Shown: piece by piece, positions 52,022 to 61,736 of the stretch | Position numbering within the stretch: position 1 is the first letter of the stretch | Layout of the letters: each line of letters opens with the position of its first letter | DNA from: an uncultured Enterobacterales bacterium | GTDB taxonomy: Bacteria; Pseudomonadota; Gammaproteobacteria; Enterobacterales; CALYQQ01 | Length of the DNA: 64,000 bases | Direction of reading: 5' to 3' | Assembly: GCA_945288535.1 (NCBI GenBank) | Contig: CALYQQ010000011.1 | Span: forward strand, 1 to 64,000 | Translations under genes and position numbers: made by a program | The notes under the pieces: generated by a model | The model's database searches: none | What the model was told of the DNA's origin: nothing | The model's input: only the letters and a program-made list of their open reading frames with translations

Positions 52022-53713
52022 ATGAATACACTGCTGATAATAAAAAATACATTTGGTCAGGCACGTAATTACCTGGCGAAATCCACACTCAAAGCAGCTT
52101 TTGCTGATGCTGGACTTACATTAACTGATCAAGTAAATGATGCTGACTTAGTGATTGCTTTTGATCAAGCAAGTTTAGCCGATGATAACCTTGCGGGTAA
52201 ACGTGTTTTTGTTGGTGACATAGAACAAGCAATTCGCCAGCCTGTTGCCTTTCTAACAACAGCAAAAAATAACGCTACTGAATGGCAAGCACCAGCAATA
52301 GATGCAAATAGCATTGCGGGACGAAAACGTATTGTTGCTGTCACTGCTTGTCCTACAGGTGTTGCACATACATTTATGGCTGCAGAAGCTATTGAAACTG
52401 AGGCGAAAAAACGTGGCTGGTGGGTAAAAGTAGAAACACGTGGTTCAGTAGGTACAGGTAATGCCTTGACACCAGATGAAATTAAACAAGCTGATTTAGT
52501 TCTAGTTGCTGCAGATATCGAAGTCGATCTTAATAAATTTGCTGGCAAACCTATGTATCGTACGTCAACAGGACTTGCACTTAAAAAGACAGCTCAAGAA
52601 TTTGATAAAGCATTTAAAGAAGCGCGCGTTTTTGAACCAAAAACACAAGCAACTACACAGGCATCATCAGAGCAAAAACAAGAATCTACTGGTATTTATC
52701 GCCATTTGTTGACAGGTGTATCGTATATGCTCCCAATGGTGGTTGCTGGCGGGTTATGTGTGGCACTATCACTTATCTTCGGTATTAATGCTTATGAAGT
52801 ACCGGGTAGTTTAGCAGCTGCTCTGCATGAAATTGGTGGCGATACAGCCTTTAAACTTATGGTGCCAATATTAGCCGGTTATATTGCATTTTCTATTGCC
52901 GATCGACCTGGTTTAGTGCCTGGTATGATTGGTGGTATGTTAGCTGATAGTACTAAAGCAGGTTTTCTAGGGGGAATTTTAGCTGGTTTCCTTGCGGGTT
53001 ATATTGCTAAATTTATCAGCAGAAAGTTAAAACTACCACAAAGCCTGGAATCATTAAAACCGATATTGATCATTCCTTTATTTGCCAGTTTAATCACTGG
53101 ATTAATTATGATCTATGTTATCGGTACGCCTGTCGCTGCTGTTATGTCTTGGCTTACTGCGTGGATACAAGAGTCAGGTCAAACAGATACAGGAATTATA
53201 TTAGGTGCGATCCTTGGTATTATGATGTGTTCTGATATGGGGGGCCCAATAAATAAAGCAGCTTACGCTGCGAGTGTTGCGCTTATCAGTAAAGGCCTTT
53301 ATATGCCAATAGCTGCAACTATGGCGGCTGGTATGGTACCTCCACTTGCTGTTGGCTTAGCTACTTTATTAGCACGTCGTAAATTCGCTCAAGCGGAACG
53401 CGATAGTGGTAAAACAGCATTAGTTCTCGGTATGTGCTTTATTTCAGAAGGTGTTATTCCATTTGCGGCACGTGATCCTATGCGTGTTATACCTTGCTGT
53501 ATCGCTGGAGGAGCCTTAACAGGCGCACTATGCATGGCTATAGGAGCACAGTTAAAAGCACCACATGGCGGTATTTTTGTTCTGGCCATTCCTGGTGCAA
53601 TTACACCAGTGCTTGGTTATCTTCTGGCTATTTTAGCAGGGGCTCTTGTTGCTGGTATTGCGTATGCCATTGTAAAACGTCCTGAGTCAAAAGAAATCGA
53701 AAATACGATTTAA
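52022..53713 (+). CDS. fruA: Fructose PTS permease FruA, EIIB'BC
   Basis: Imports fructose as fructose 1-phosphate. A divergent EIIB' domain (1-95) precedes the active EIIB domain with the phospho-cysteine in VTACPTGVAHTFMAAE (Cys110). A Gln/Ser-rich linker (about 200-225) leads to the membrane EIIC domain with GVSYMLPMVVAGGLCVAL and MCSDMGGPINKAAYAASVAL. It has 563 residues, the E. coli length. AGGAGG precedes the ATG. Confidence 0.97.
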   Translation: MNTLLIIKNTFGQARNYLAKSTLKAAFADAGLTLTDQVNDADLVIAFDQASLADDNLAGKRVFVGDIEQAIRQPVAFLTTAKNNATEWQAPAIDANSIAGRKRIVAVTACPTGVAHTFMAAEAIETEAKKRGWWVKVETRGSVGTGNALTPDEIKQADLVLVAADIEVDLNKFAGKPMYRTSTGLALKKTAQEFDKAFKEARVFEPKTQATTQASSEQKQESTGIYRHLLTGVSYMLPMVVAGGLCVALSLIFGINAYEVPGSLAAALHEIGGDTAFKLMVPILAGYIAFSIADRPGLVPGMIGGMLADSTKAGFLGGILAGFLAGYIAKFISRKLKLPQSLESLKPILIIPLFASLITGLIMIYVIGTPVAAVMSWLTAWIQESGQTDTGIILGAILGIMMCSDMGGPINKAAYAASVALISKGLYMPIAATMAAGMVPPLAVGLATLLARRKFAQAERDSGKTALVLGMCFISEGVIPFAARDPMRVIPCCIAGGALTGALCMAIGAQLKAPHGGIFVLAIPGAITPVLGYLLAILAGALVAGIAYAIVKRPESKEIENTI

Positions 53714-53723
53714 TAAAATAAAC

Positions 53724-53752
53724 GGGCTGCTAATATAGGTTATTAGCAGCCT
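53724..53752 (+). terminator. Hairpin after fruA
   Basis: GGCTGCTAATA and TATTAGCAGCC form an 11 bp stem with a 5-base loop, 11 bases after the fruA stop. The flank that follows is GC-containing rather than U-rich, so it may act with Rho or as an mRNA stabiliser. Confidence 0.55.
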
Positions 53753-53974
53753 GGCCTGACACTAATATATTTCAACCTCTAAATAATAATTACTTTATAT
53801 AACTACCACACGCGTCCATAATCCCTACACTACTTTTTGACATACAAACTCAAATAAGCACTTAATAACATATTCATAATATTTTTACAAAATAGCGAGG
53901 TCCTTACCATTTTATTTGTTTTCCCATGCTCGGTAATTAAATCAAATTTAACATAGATAATAGAGGGAATTTTC

Positions 53975-55186
53975 ATGAAAAAGTTAAATGTTATATTACT
54001 TAGTACGCTATTCACTGCAATCTCTGTCCAAACAATAGCAAAAGAATTTGTCTTAACTGATACTAAAGCGGATATTTTTGTAGGTAATTGGTCTATTACT
54101 AATAAAGATATGAATATTAGTGATAAGGCATTTAAAATAGAAAATAAGGTCCTCGTTGGGGGCAAACAACATGGCAGTGAAGTAATTACTTTGACAAGTG
54201 AAGATTTTTCTTTATCAGTAAGTCCAACGCGTGGTATGAGCATTTTGTCAGCAAAAGGCAATGGCGTTCGTATAGGTTGGGATTCTCCTATCGACGAAGT
54301 TGTTAATCCTGCTTATATCAATTTAGAAAGTCGTGGTGGTTTAGGTTGGCTTGATGGGTTCAATGAAATGATGGTTCGCTGTGGCTTTGAATGGACAGGT
54401 CATCCAGTGGTTGTTGATGGTCGAACCTATTCAATACACGGTCGTGCCGGGAATACACCGGCATCTAATGTCGTTATCAATATTGAAGAAATGCCCCCTT
54501 ATACCATAAAAATCCGTGGGTTAATTAAAGAAAATACATTTAAAAATAGCAAATTAGAAACACAAACAGAGCTTCGCTATGTTCCTGGAACACATTCTTT
54601 TACGGTACATGACGTACTCACTAATCAATCAGATTATGCAAAAGATTACCAAATTATTTATCATAGCAATTTTGGTACACCCCTTCTTGAAGAGGGTGCT
54701 CAATTTTTTGCACCTGTCAAAGAAATTTCCCCATTTAATGAATATGCAGTAAAAGGCCTAAAAAATTGGAAAACCTATTCAGCCCCGACAAAACACTTTG
54801 ACGAAGAAGTCTTTAATTTAGTGTTATTAGCAGAAAACACTGGTCAAACAATGGCAATGCTATCCAATAAAGCAAATGATAAAGCTGTGTTGATGGAATT
54901 TAATTTAAACCAATTACCCGTATTAAGTTTATGGAAAAATACAGATACTCTAAAACAAGGGTATGTCACCGGAATTGAGCCAGGTACTAGTTTTGCTTAT
55001 CCTGTAACTATTGAAAAAGCACACGGTCGAGTAAAACAACTACAACCAGGCGAGAAAACAGAATTTACCTTAATTTATACATTATTAACCAATAATCACG
55101 ATATAAAACATTATCAAGACCGGATTAATAATATACAAAAGCAAGCTAGAACAAATGTAATAGAAAAGCCAATATTAATGCAATAA
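53975..55186 (+). CDS. Exported DUF4432 protein, aldose-1-epimerase-like fold
   Basis: A signal peptide (MKKLNVILLSTLFTAISVQTIA) is followed by a beta-rich domain of the DUF4432 group within the galactose-mutarotase-like superfamily. Visible landmarks are LSVSPTRGMSILSAKGNG, a GGLGWLDGFNEMMVRCGFEWTG stretch, SIHGRAGNTPAS with the conserved His, and YQIIYHSNFGTPLL. GAGGG precedes the ATG. It has 403 residues. It follows fruBKA but lies behind a hairpin, and a strong terminator ends it. The substrate is unknown; a periplasmic role with sugars is inference from fold and location. Confidence 0.85.
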   Translation: MKKLNVILLSTLFTAISVQTIAKEFVLTDTKADIFVGNWSITNKDMNISDKAFKIENKVLVGGKQHGSEVITLTSEDFSLSVSPTRGMSILSAKGNGVRIGWDSPIDEVVNPAYINLESRGGLGWLDGFNEMMVRCGFEWTGHPVVVDGRTYSIHGRAGNTPASNVVINIEEMPPYTIKIRGLIKENTFKNSKLETQTELRYVPGTHSFTVHDVLTNQSDYAKDYQIIYHSNFGTPLLEEGAQFFAPVKEISPFNEYAVKGLKNWKTYSAPTKHFDEEVFNLVLLAENTGQTMAMLSNKANDKAVLMEFNLNQLPVLSLWKNTDTLKQGYVTGIEPGTSFAYPVTIEKAHGRVKQLQPGEKTEFTLIYTLLTNNHDIKHYQDRINNIQKQARTNVIEKPILMQ

Positions 55187-55508
55187 TTTTTATTATTTCA
55201 AAAATTATTTCAATTATGTTCTATAATCAATTTGTCCTCGACATGTTTTTACTTTTTAGACACTCTTTAATATAGCTTAGCGATATTAAAGAGTGTTTTT
55301 TTATAGTCAGGTAGGTCGTCTTAATCAGTCTTCTTCTCATCTTAATCAATAAAATAGATGTGTATTTATGTTTACTCGCTATTTTATTCTATTAAATCCT
55401 AACCAATAAATACTATTATTTTATTGGTTAGGAGAAAAGAAGTTACTTAGTACTTCTATTACATTGAATGTTATCTAGTCTCATTCGAAATATACAAGAT
55501 ATTATCGT
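55187..55508. other. Spacer between the DUF4432 gene and the aminotransferase pseudogene
   Basis: About 320 bases with a strong terminator at 55261-55303 and otherwise nothing that I can support as a gene. The promoter of the following, now broken, gene would lie in its second half. Confidence 0.6.
55261..55303 (+). terminator. Rho-independent terminator of the DUF4432 gene
   Basis: CACTCTTTAATAT and ATATTAAAGAGTG form a perfect 13 bp stem with a 9-base loop, followed at once by TTTTTTTAT. Confidence 0.92.
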
Positions 55509-56668
55509 ATGGATCGTCGTAATTTATTAAAGTCATCTGGACTATTACTTGGCAGTATTACTGCTAATCTACTGATTTCAATCAGTCTCGTCACGCAAAA
55601 GGAAAACTATTCATCCTATCACTGCGACAAAAAATAGGCCTATTTTGTTAACCTTTAATGAGAATTCGTTAGGTATGTTACCTAAGGCATTCCAAGCGGT
55701 TATTAAAGATTTAGCTAATTCTTTTCATTATCCTGATCAAGAATGTAAAATGTTACTGAATACTCTAGCCGAAACGTATAAAGTAATGTCAGAATAAATT
55801 ACACTTGGTAATATGTTCATCAGAAACAATTCAGGCCACAATTCAAGCGATTATCCTAAAATATTAGAGAAAAGAAAAAATATACAATTAGTTGTGCCAG
55901 AGCCTACGTTTAATTATGCTGAATTATATGCAAAACCACTTGACATCACGATTTGTAAAGTGCCTCTTCCATTAAAAATGAAATTTGATTTATGTGCAAT
56001 GCAAAATCAAATTGAGTATTTTAATGATCTATCACTTGTTTATTTATATCATCGTAATAATCCCACGGCTATAATTACACATTCAAATCAATTAGATAAC
56101 TGGATCGCACAATTACGCAAAAACAGATTTTTTCTGATTAATGAGGCTTATACGGAATACGTTGACAGTCCAAATGTTAAAAGTACTATTAAATTAATTG
56201 TTGTAGAACATCAAAATATTATAATTATGCGGACTCTTTCGAAGATTTATGCCTTAGCAGTTTTACGCATTGGCTATGGTATTGTTCATCCAGAAACAAT
56301 TGCTAATATTGAATCCTTTATTTCTACTGATAATATAAATTATGCTAAAGCAACTACCACTTTAATATCCTTAAAAGACACGACTTTTCTTACGTTAAAT
56401 CGTGACTCAAAATTCATTTCCCAAAATATTATTACGACAATATTACAAGAATTGAATATAGATTATCCCCATCACAAATTAACTTTCTTTTTCATAGAAT
56501 TAAAAAAGAAGTAAAAACGTATCAAGAATATATGAAATATCATCATATCTATGTGGGGCTGAATTTCCACCTGTTGCATCCTAGTGTCGTCTCACGTCAG
56601 GTAATCCTGAAAAAATGCTTACGTTTGTTAATGTGCTAAAACAGATACGTACTGATGGGTTAATTTAA
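55509..56668 (+). pseudogene. Broken Tat-exported PLP-dependent aminotransferase (HisC-like class I/II)
   Basis: It opens MDRRNLLKSSGLLLGSITAN, a twin-arginine-type signal, then shifts frame. The body reads RPILLTFNENSLGMLPKAFQA, a stop, then GSSETIQATIQAI in a second frame, IQLVVPEPTFNYAELYA in the first, and NRFFLINEAYTEYVD, with the expected PLP-lysine region as MRTLSKIYALAVLRIGYGI. The end is again split: IKTYQEYMKYHHIYVG, then EFPPVAS-stop-CRLTSGNPEKMLTFVNVLKQ. At least four frameshifts or stops break it. The ORF-track entry 55813..56514 is only the middle piece and should not be taken as a functional enzyme. Confidence 0.85.
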
Positions 56669-56678
56669 TTTTACTTAA

Positions 56679-56712
56679 TAATGATAATCGGATTGATAAC
56701 CGATTATCATTA
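56679..56712. terminator. Hairpin between the aminotransferase pseudogene and waaA
   Basis: TAATGATAATCGG and CCGATTATCATTA form a perfect 13 bp stem with an 8-base loop between convergent genes. It looks partly like a Fur box, but its position after two gene ends favours a terminator. Confidence 0.6.
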
Positions 56713-56766
56713 TGCCTATTTTCCTTTAAATTTTATTAAGCTAAATGTGTGTCTTAATAAGAAATC

Positions 56767-58032
56767 TTATTGAGGTAAATACGGCTTTAATTGCGTTAGC
56801 AATCGTGCTAAAGCACCCTGATTTTGGTGCAATACTTCAGATGCAGCATGACCAATTTGTTGGCGGTGCTGACTATCATTGAGTAATTCTTTAATACAAT
56901 TTACTAGTGTGCTCTCATCAGTAACGGTAATTAATGCCCCAGCTTGTGTTAGCTTATTACAAATATCTTTAAAATTAAACGTATGAGGCCCCATTAAGAC
57001 AGGGATAGCATGTGCTGCTGGCTCTAGTGGATTATGCCCCCCTCGCTCAATCAAGCTACCGCCAACAAAGGCTAAATCACTTATTCCGTAAAATAGCATT
57101 AATTCCCCCATAGTATCGGCTACCACAACTTGAGTTGAACTATTAGGGATTTGACCACTTGTTCGCGTAATATAACTAAATGACATTTTATTAACTAACT
57201 GACATACTTGAGAAAAACGTTCAGGATGGCGTGGTGCCAGTATCAACAGTAAGTCAGGATAAGTTTGTAATAGCTTTTTATGCGATTGTAATATTATTTG
57301 GTCTTCACCTTCATGCGTACTCGCTGCTATCCATACAGGACGATGATGTGCCCATTGTCGACGTAAAGTTACTGCTTTAGCCGCTAAACCTGGGGTGACG
57401 GCAATATCAAATTTAATACTTCCCATCACCACCAAATGAGACCGTTTAACGCCAAGAGATTTAAATTGTTCACCATCTTCTTCTGTTTGGACAGCAATAA
57501 GCGTGATACGCTGCAGTATGGATTGGATCATTTTTCCTAATTTTCGGTAGCCTTGTGCAGAACGTTCTGATAAGCGCGCATTAGCGATGACCAGAGGTAT
57601 ATTATGCTTATGTAGATAAGTAATCATATTTGGCCATAATTCAGTTTCCATAACGATAACTAAACAAGGTTGCACATGGCAAAAAAAACGATGCAATGCA
57701 CAAGGAAGATCATAAGGCAAATAGACATGATTAATACCGTTGCCAAATGCTGACCGAACACGTTCAGAGCCAGTCGGTGTCATTGTCGTGACGGTAATAG
57801 AGATATCTGGATAATAGTAACGTAATGCTCGAACCAATGGAATTGCTGCCAATGTTTCCCCAACAGAAACAGAATGTAATAGAATACCGCCTGGAGATAC
57901 TTTACCTTTACAAAAACCGTAACGTTCAAGGATCCGCTTGCGATAAGCGGGGGCTTTCCTGCTACGCCATAATAAACGGCCCCAAATAGCAGGTTGAATT
58001 AAATAAAGTAATAAAGTGTATAAAAATTGCAT
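56767..58032 (-). CDS. waaA: 3-deoxy-D-manno-octulosonic acid transferase WaaA (KdtA)
   Basis: A GT30 glycosyltransferase that adds the Kdo residues to lipid IVA, the link between lipid A and core. It has an N-terminal membrane anchor (MQFLYTLLLYLIQPAI) on the cytoplasmic face, the motif SVSVGETLAAIPLVRAL with the catalytic Glu, VMETELWPN, and FVGGSLIERGGHNPLEPAAH in the donor-binding domain. It has 421 residues against 425 in E. coli. It is divergent from the ligase gene. Confidence 0.96.
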   Translation of the reverse strand: MQFLYTLLLYLIQPAIWGRLLWRSRKAPAYRKRILERYGFCKGKVSPGGILLHSVSVGETLAAIPLVRALRYYYPDISITVTTMTPTGSERVRSAFGNGINHVYLPYDLPCALHRFFCHVQPCLVIVMETELWPNMITYLHKHNIPLVIANARLSERSAQGYRKLGKMIQSILQRITLIAVQTEEDGEQFKSLGVKRSHLVVMGSIKFDIAVTPGLAAKAVTLRRQWAHHRPVWIAASTHEGEDQIILQSHKKLLQTYPDLLLILAPRHPERFSQVCQLVNKMSFSYITRTSGQIPNSSTQVVVADTMGELMLFYGISDLAFVGGSLIERGGHNPLEPAAHAIPVLMGPHTFNFKDICNKLTQAGALITVTDESTLVNCIKELLNDSQHRQQIGHAASEVLHQNQGALARLLTQLKPYLPQ

Positions 58033-58277
58033 TAAACGTTTCTTAGCAAAAATAATCTCATTTTAACACATACTACAGTATAATCGACTAATGAATATGA
58101 ACCATTATTTTACTTGTAAAAATTTTAAGTAACAGTATAAACGTAATTTTCATCTTTCTGGAAAATTCCTGACTGTATAAGGTTTATCTATCACCATAAT
58201 GCTATACTGTAACAAATTAAATAACAATCTTTTCAATTCATCATTATAGAATTATTTATTAAGGGTATGGAATTATA

Positions 58278-59519
58278 ATGCCAGTTGCATCGACTAACTT
58301 AACTCTTGCCAGAATAGCTGTTTTTCTTCCATTAATCACAGCATTTCTATTGGGTTTTTCATTACCAGTTTCAATTGTATTACTCAATGCAGTAACAATA
58401 TTGGTAGTTTTATCTATTATATTTAATTATAAAATTTTTCTAACAACATTAACGGCAGTATTAAAACAACCTATTTGCTATTTGCCATTATTAATGTTTA
58501 TGTTATTGCTCATTTCACTTTTTTATTCAGATAATCAATCAGCAAAGATTATGTTATCTAAATATAGAAAATTAGTTTATATCTTACCTCTTATCTCTTT
58601 TTTTCTGATCAATACAAAATTACGTGCAGCAACCATAAAAGGTTTTTTAATTGCGAATACCCTTATTCTTAGCTTATCAATTATAGCCAGTCTAAATTGG
58701 TTTAATGTTTTTAATATCCGTCCCGAAAATCCAACCGTTTTTCGCTTGCATATTACACAAAATTTCTTTATGTCAATTAGTTGTTTGTTTTGGCTAATAC
58801 TAGCAAAACAAACACAGGGTTGTCAGCGTTATATTTATTTACTACTTGTTATTTTGGGTCTTTATGATGTGCTGTTTTTAGTAAATGGCCGCATTGGTTA
58901 TTTGACTATTTTGGTCGGAATGGTAACTTACTTATGGCTAACATTAAAAAATAATCAACGAGTTGCTTTATTAATTACCACTGCCATTCTTATATTATCA
59001 ATTGCTATATTACCAAATAAAGCAAAAGATAGAATTACTCTCGGCATAAACGAAATCCATACCTGCGCATTAAGTATACATCATAATAATATTAATGGAG
59101 ATTCATGTAATACGTCCATGGGAGCCAGAACTGAATTTATCTATATAGCATTGAAAAAAATTATTGCGTCCCCTGTTATTGGTCATGGTGCCGGTGGATT
59201 TACATATCATAATGAGAAAACGAATCAACTACATGTCAATCCTCATAACGAATATTTAATGCAAACAGTGCAATCGGGTCTCATTGGTTTAATGCTATTT
59301 TTAGCCTGGGTTGGTGTTATGTATCGTGCCAGTTTTCAATTTACAGGCGATGAGAAAGCCCTCTTTATATCATTAATCACTGCTTATATGGCTGGCAATT
59401 TATTTAACTCATTTATACTTGACCATGCTGAAGGTTTTGGTTTTATGATGTTAGCGGCTACACTAGCCACTCATCAATTAAGAAACCAGGTATCATCCGC
59501 AAATAGACGAGATAAATAA
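58278..59519 (+). CDS. waaL: O-antigen ligase family membrane protein (WaaL)
   Basis: A polytopic inner-membrane protein with about 11-12 helices and one large periplasmic loop (about residues 250-325) in the Wzy_C/ligase domain. The loop ends in GHGAGGFTYHNEK and VNPHNEYLMQTVQSGLIGL, the HN-E pattern typical of WaaL. WaaL joins O-antigen from undecaprenyl diphosphate to lipid A-core. It sits between waaA and waaC on the opposite strand, in the LPS core locus. Wzy polymerases are similar, but location favours the ligase. Confidence 0.85.
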   Translation: MPVASTNLTLARIAVFLPLITAFLLGFSLPVSIVLLNAVTILVVLSIIFNYKIFLTTLTAVLKQPICYLPLLMFMLLLISLFYSDNQSAKIMLSKYRKLVYILPLISFFLINTKLRAATIKGFLIANTLILSLSIIASLNWFNVFNIRPENPTVFRLHITQNFFMSISCLFWLILAKQTQGCQRYIYLLLVILGLYDVLFLVNGRIGYLTILVGMVTYLWLTLKNNQRVALLITTAILILSIAILPNKAKDRITLGINEIHTCALSIHHNNINGDSCNTSMGARTEFIYIALKKIIASPVIGHGAGGFTYHNEKTNQLHVNPHNEYLMQTVQSGLIGLMLFLAWVGVMYRASFQFTGDEKALFISLITAYMAGNLFNSFILDHAEGFGFMMLAATLATHQLRNQVSSANRRDK

Positions 59520-59560
59520 AATAAACATGTCTTAAATTAAGTGAACTACATAAGTAATAA

Positions 59561-59596
59561 CCCCTTAATAAAGTTTAATTAAAACGTATTAAGGGG
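59561..59596. terminator. Hairpin between convergent waaL and waaC
   Basis: CCCCTTAATA and TATTAAGGGG form a perfect 10 bp stem; the 16-base loop may form a small inner stem (GTTT/AAAC). It lies in the 106-base gap between the two gene ends. Confidence 0.6.
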
Positions 59597-59625
59597 GATA
59601 ATAATACTTTAGCCTATTTCGATAG

Positions 59626-60606
59626 TTACTCATTCACTAAAATATGGTTACCAATTTTCTCAAATACGAGTTCAGGCTTGATACTAGCCATTTTACCGTT
59701 AGGTGATAATAAGCTTAACTGATGTTTACCATAACCACCAATAAGTCCTGGGTTGGTTGGACCATAAAGTGTTATATTCGGTTTATCAAGTGCTGCTGTT
59801 AAATGACTTAATCCAGTATCGACTGAAACAACACCTAATGCATTTGTAATCAACTCTGCGATGTTTGATAAAGTGAGTTTATCCATTACGCTCACATAAG
59901 ATAATCCTTCAGCAAGACGTAGGGCCCTAGCATGTTCTGATTCGGTTCCCCAAGGTAATTTTATCTGCAATCCCGAACTCTTCATCATTAATAATAAAGC
60001 ACGCCAATAGTGTTCTGGCCAATGTTTATTATCTCGGGTAGTAGAATGTAAAAAAATTAGATAATTGCTTACCTTTTCATTCGGTTGCTTAATAAAATGA
60101 GTTGCAATTGCATAATCACCCTGTGCATTCGGATATTTATAACCAAGACTCATAGCAAAAAGCTGTCTTATGCGTTCAACGGCATGTTGTTGTTTATCTA
60201 CATTATGACGAACTTGATAAAACAGGCTTGCTAATGGCTCTCTAGCACTATGCCAATCTAAACCATGGCGAATACCATGTGCTTTTCTCGCAACAAAAAC
60301 AGCACTTTTTAATAGTCCTTGAGCGTCAATCACCGCATCATAATGTCTTTCTTGTAACTGATGATAAAACTGCTTGCGTTGCAATATATGTTGTTGGCTA
60401 AACCATCGTTTTCGCCAACGGCGTAAAGCGACGGGAAAAACACGTGTTACAGCAGGATGCCAAGTTGGGATTTGTGAAAAATTTTCTTCAACAACCCAAT
60501 CAAATTTAATATTTGGCAATACCTTCATTGCATCGGTCAACGCGGGTAATGTATGTAATACATCTCCCATTGATGATGTTTTTACAATTAATACATGACG
60601 ATTCAC
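59626..60606 (-). CDS. waaC: LPS heptosyltransferase I (WaaC)
   Basis: A GT9 glycosyltransferase that adds the first L-glycero-D-manno-heptose to Kdo2-lipid A in the cytoplasm. It shows the N-terminal VLIVKTSSMGDVLHTLPALTD and the C-terminal donor site SVDTGLSHLTAALDKPNITLYGPTNP. It has 326 residues against 319 in E. coli. The start is a GTG that overlaps the waaF stop (GTGA), so the two are translationally coupled. Last gene of hldD-waaF-waaC. Confidence 0.95.
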   Translation of the reverse strand: MNRHVLIVKTSSMGDVLHTLPALTDAMKVLPNIKFDWVVEENFSQIPTWHPAVTRVFPVALRRWRKRWFSQQHILQRKQFYHQLQERHYDAVIDAQGLLKSAVFVARKAHGIRHGLDWHSAREPLASLFYQVRHNVDKQQHAVERIRQLFAMSLGYKYPNAQGDYAIATHFIKQPNEKVSNYLIFLHSTTRDNKHWPEHYWRALLLMMKSSGLQIKLPWGTESEHARALRLAEGLSYVSVMDKLTLSNIAELITNALGVVSVDTGLSHLTAALDKPNITLYGPTNPGLIGGYGKHQLSLLSPNGKMASIKPELVFEKIGNHILVNE

Positions 60607-61655
60607 AATGATTTCGCCTTATTTGTTAACAATACTCTTAATTCTTCTATTACCCGTTCAGGCTGAATATCGACTAAACTTTGATGGTACCCAGCCTGTG
60701 TATTACCTTTACGAATTTTATAATATCCCTTTATAAGACGAATAACGACAGCATGTTGAGAAAGAGGTGGCGTAAAATCAGGGCTGGTGGGACCATATAG
60801 TGCAACCAAAGGTTTATCTAGCGCTGCGGCGATATGCATAAGACCAGAATCATTACTTACTACTGCGTGACATCCCGCCAACATGATCACCGCTTCATCA
60901 AGTGTCGTTTTACCAGAAAGATTCTGGCAATAGACTAATTCTTCGGGCATCAGCATTTGACAAATTTCGTCTCCTGCTTGTTGATCTTTAGCTGAACCGA
61001 ATAATATGATTTGGAAACCTTCACTAATGAGTTTTTTAGCAAGCGTTGCATAATGATAATGAGGCCAACGTTTCGCAGGACCAAATTCAGCGCCATGACA
61101 AAAACCAATAACTGGACGACAACTATTGAGAGCAAATCGCTCAAATAACGTAGTAATTTCTTGTTGTGAAACATTAAATTGAGGATTTAATAATGGCTTA
61201 GGTAAATCCGCTGCACTAGTTATTTTCCGTTTATCATAAGCAAGAGCAATATAACGTTGGATCATAAGCGGAAACAGTTGTTTATCAAGGAAACGCATAT
61301 CATTGATTAACCCATAACGCATTTCACCACGCCATCCAGTCCGTTTAGGAATACGAGCCCAAAAAGGAACCAATGCAGATTTAAAGGAATTTGGTAAAAT
61401 AATTGCTTGCTGATAATTAGCTTGGCGCAAAGAAAGACCTAATCGATAACGTTCTTTTAGTGCTAATGCACCATGGCCTAATGGCATTGCAATAGCATTA
61501 TTAACTTCCGGCATTCGTGATAACAGAGGACGACACCATGCTGGTGCCATAACATCGATGGTTATATCGGAATATTCCGCTTTAAGTGTCCGATATAATC
61601 CTTGAGACATCATCATATCGCCAACCCATGATGGTCCGATGACCAATATTTTCAT
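60603..61655 (-). CDS. waaF: LPS heptosyltransferase II (WaaF)
   Basis: A GT9 glycosyltransferase that adds the second heptose. It begins MKILVIGPSWVGDMMMSQGLYR, the WaaF signature, and has the GT9 donor motif SNDSGLMHIAAALDKPLVALYGPTSP. It has 350 residues against 348 in E. coli. GGAG lies 8 bases before the ATG. It follows hldD by 81 bases and overlaps waaC. Confidence 0.96.
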   Translation of the reverse strand: MKILVIGPSWVGDMMMSQGLYRTLKAEYSDITIDVMAPAWCRPLLSRMPEVNNAIAMPLGHGALALKERYRLGLSLRQANYQQAIILPNSFKSALVPFWARIPKRTGWRGEMRYGLINDMRFLDKQLFPLMIQRYIALAYDKRKITSAADLPKPLLNPQFNVSQQEITTLFERFALNSCRPVIGFCHGAEFGPAKRWPHYHYATLAKKLISEGFQIILFGSAKDQQAGDEICQMLMPEELVYCQNLSGKTTLDEAVIMLAGCHAVVSNDSGLMHIAAALDKPLVALYGPTSPDFTPPLSQHAVVIRLIKGYYKIRKGNTQAGYHQSLVDIQPERVIEELRVLLTNKAKSL

Positions 61656-61736
61656 TCTGTTTTCTCCAACTTCAGAGCAACCGGATCGCTTAATCAGGCG
61701 TAAATACTAAAATGTGTTGCCATATAAACCCACGAT

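Noticed and set aside
55813-56514. ORF-track 233-residue protein as a functional aminotransferase
   Set aside because: Flanking sequence in other frames clearly continues the same protein at both ends, so this is the middle of a pseudogene.
56679-56712. TAATGATAATCGG...CCGATTATCATTA as a Fur box
   Set aside because: It lies between two gene ends, and its long perfect stem fits a terminator better than an operator.
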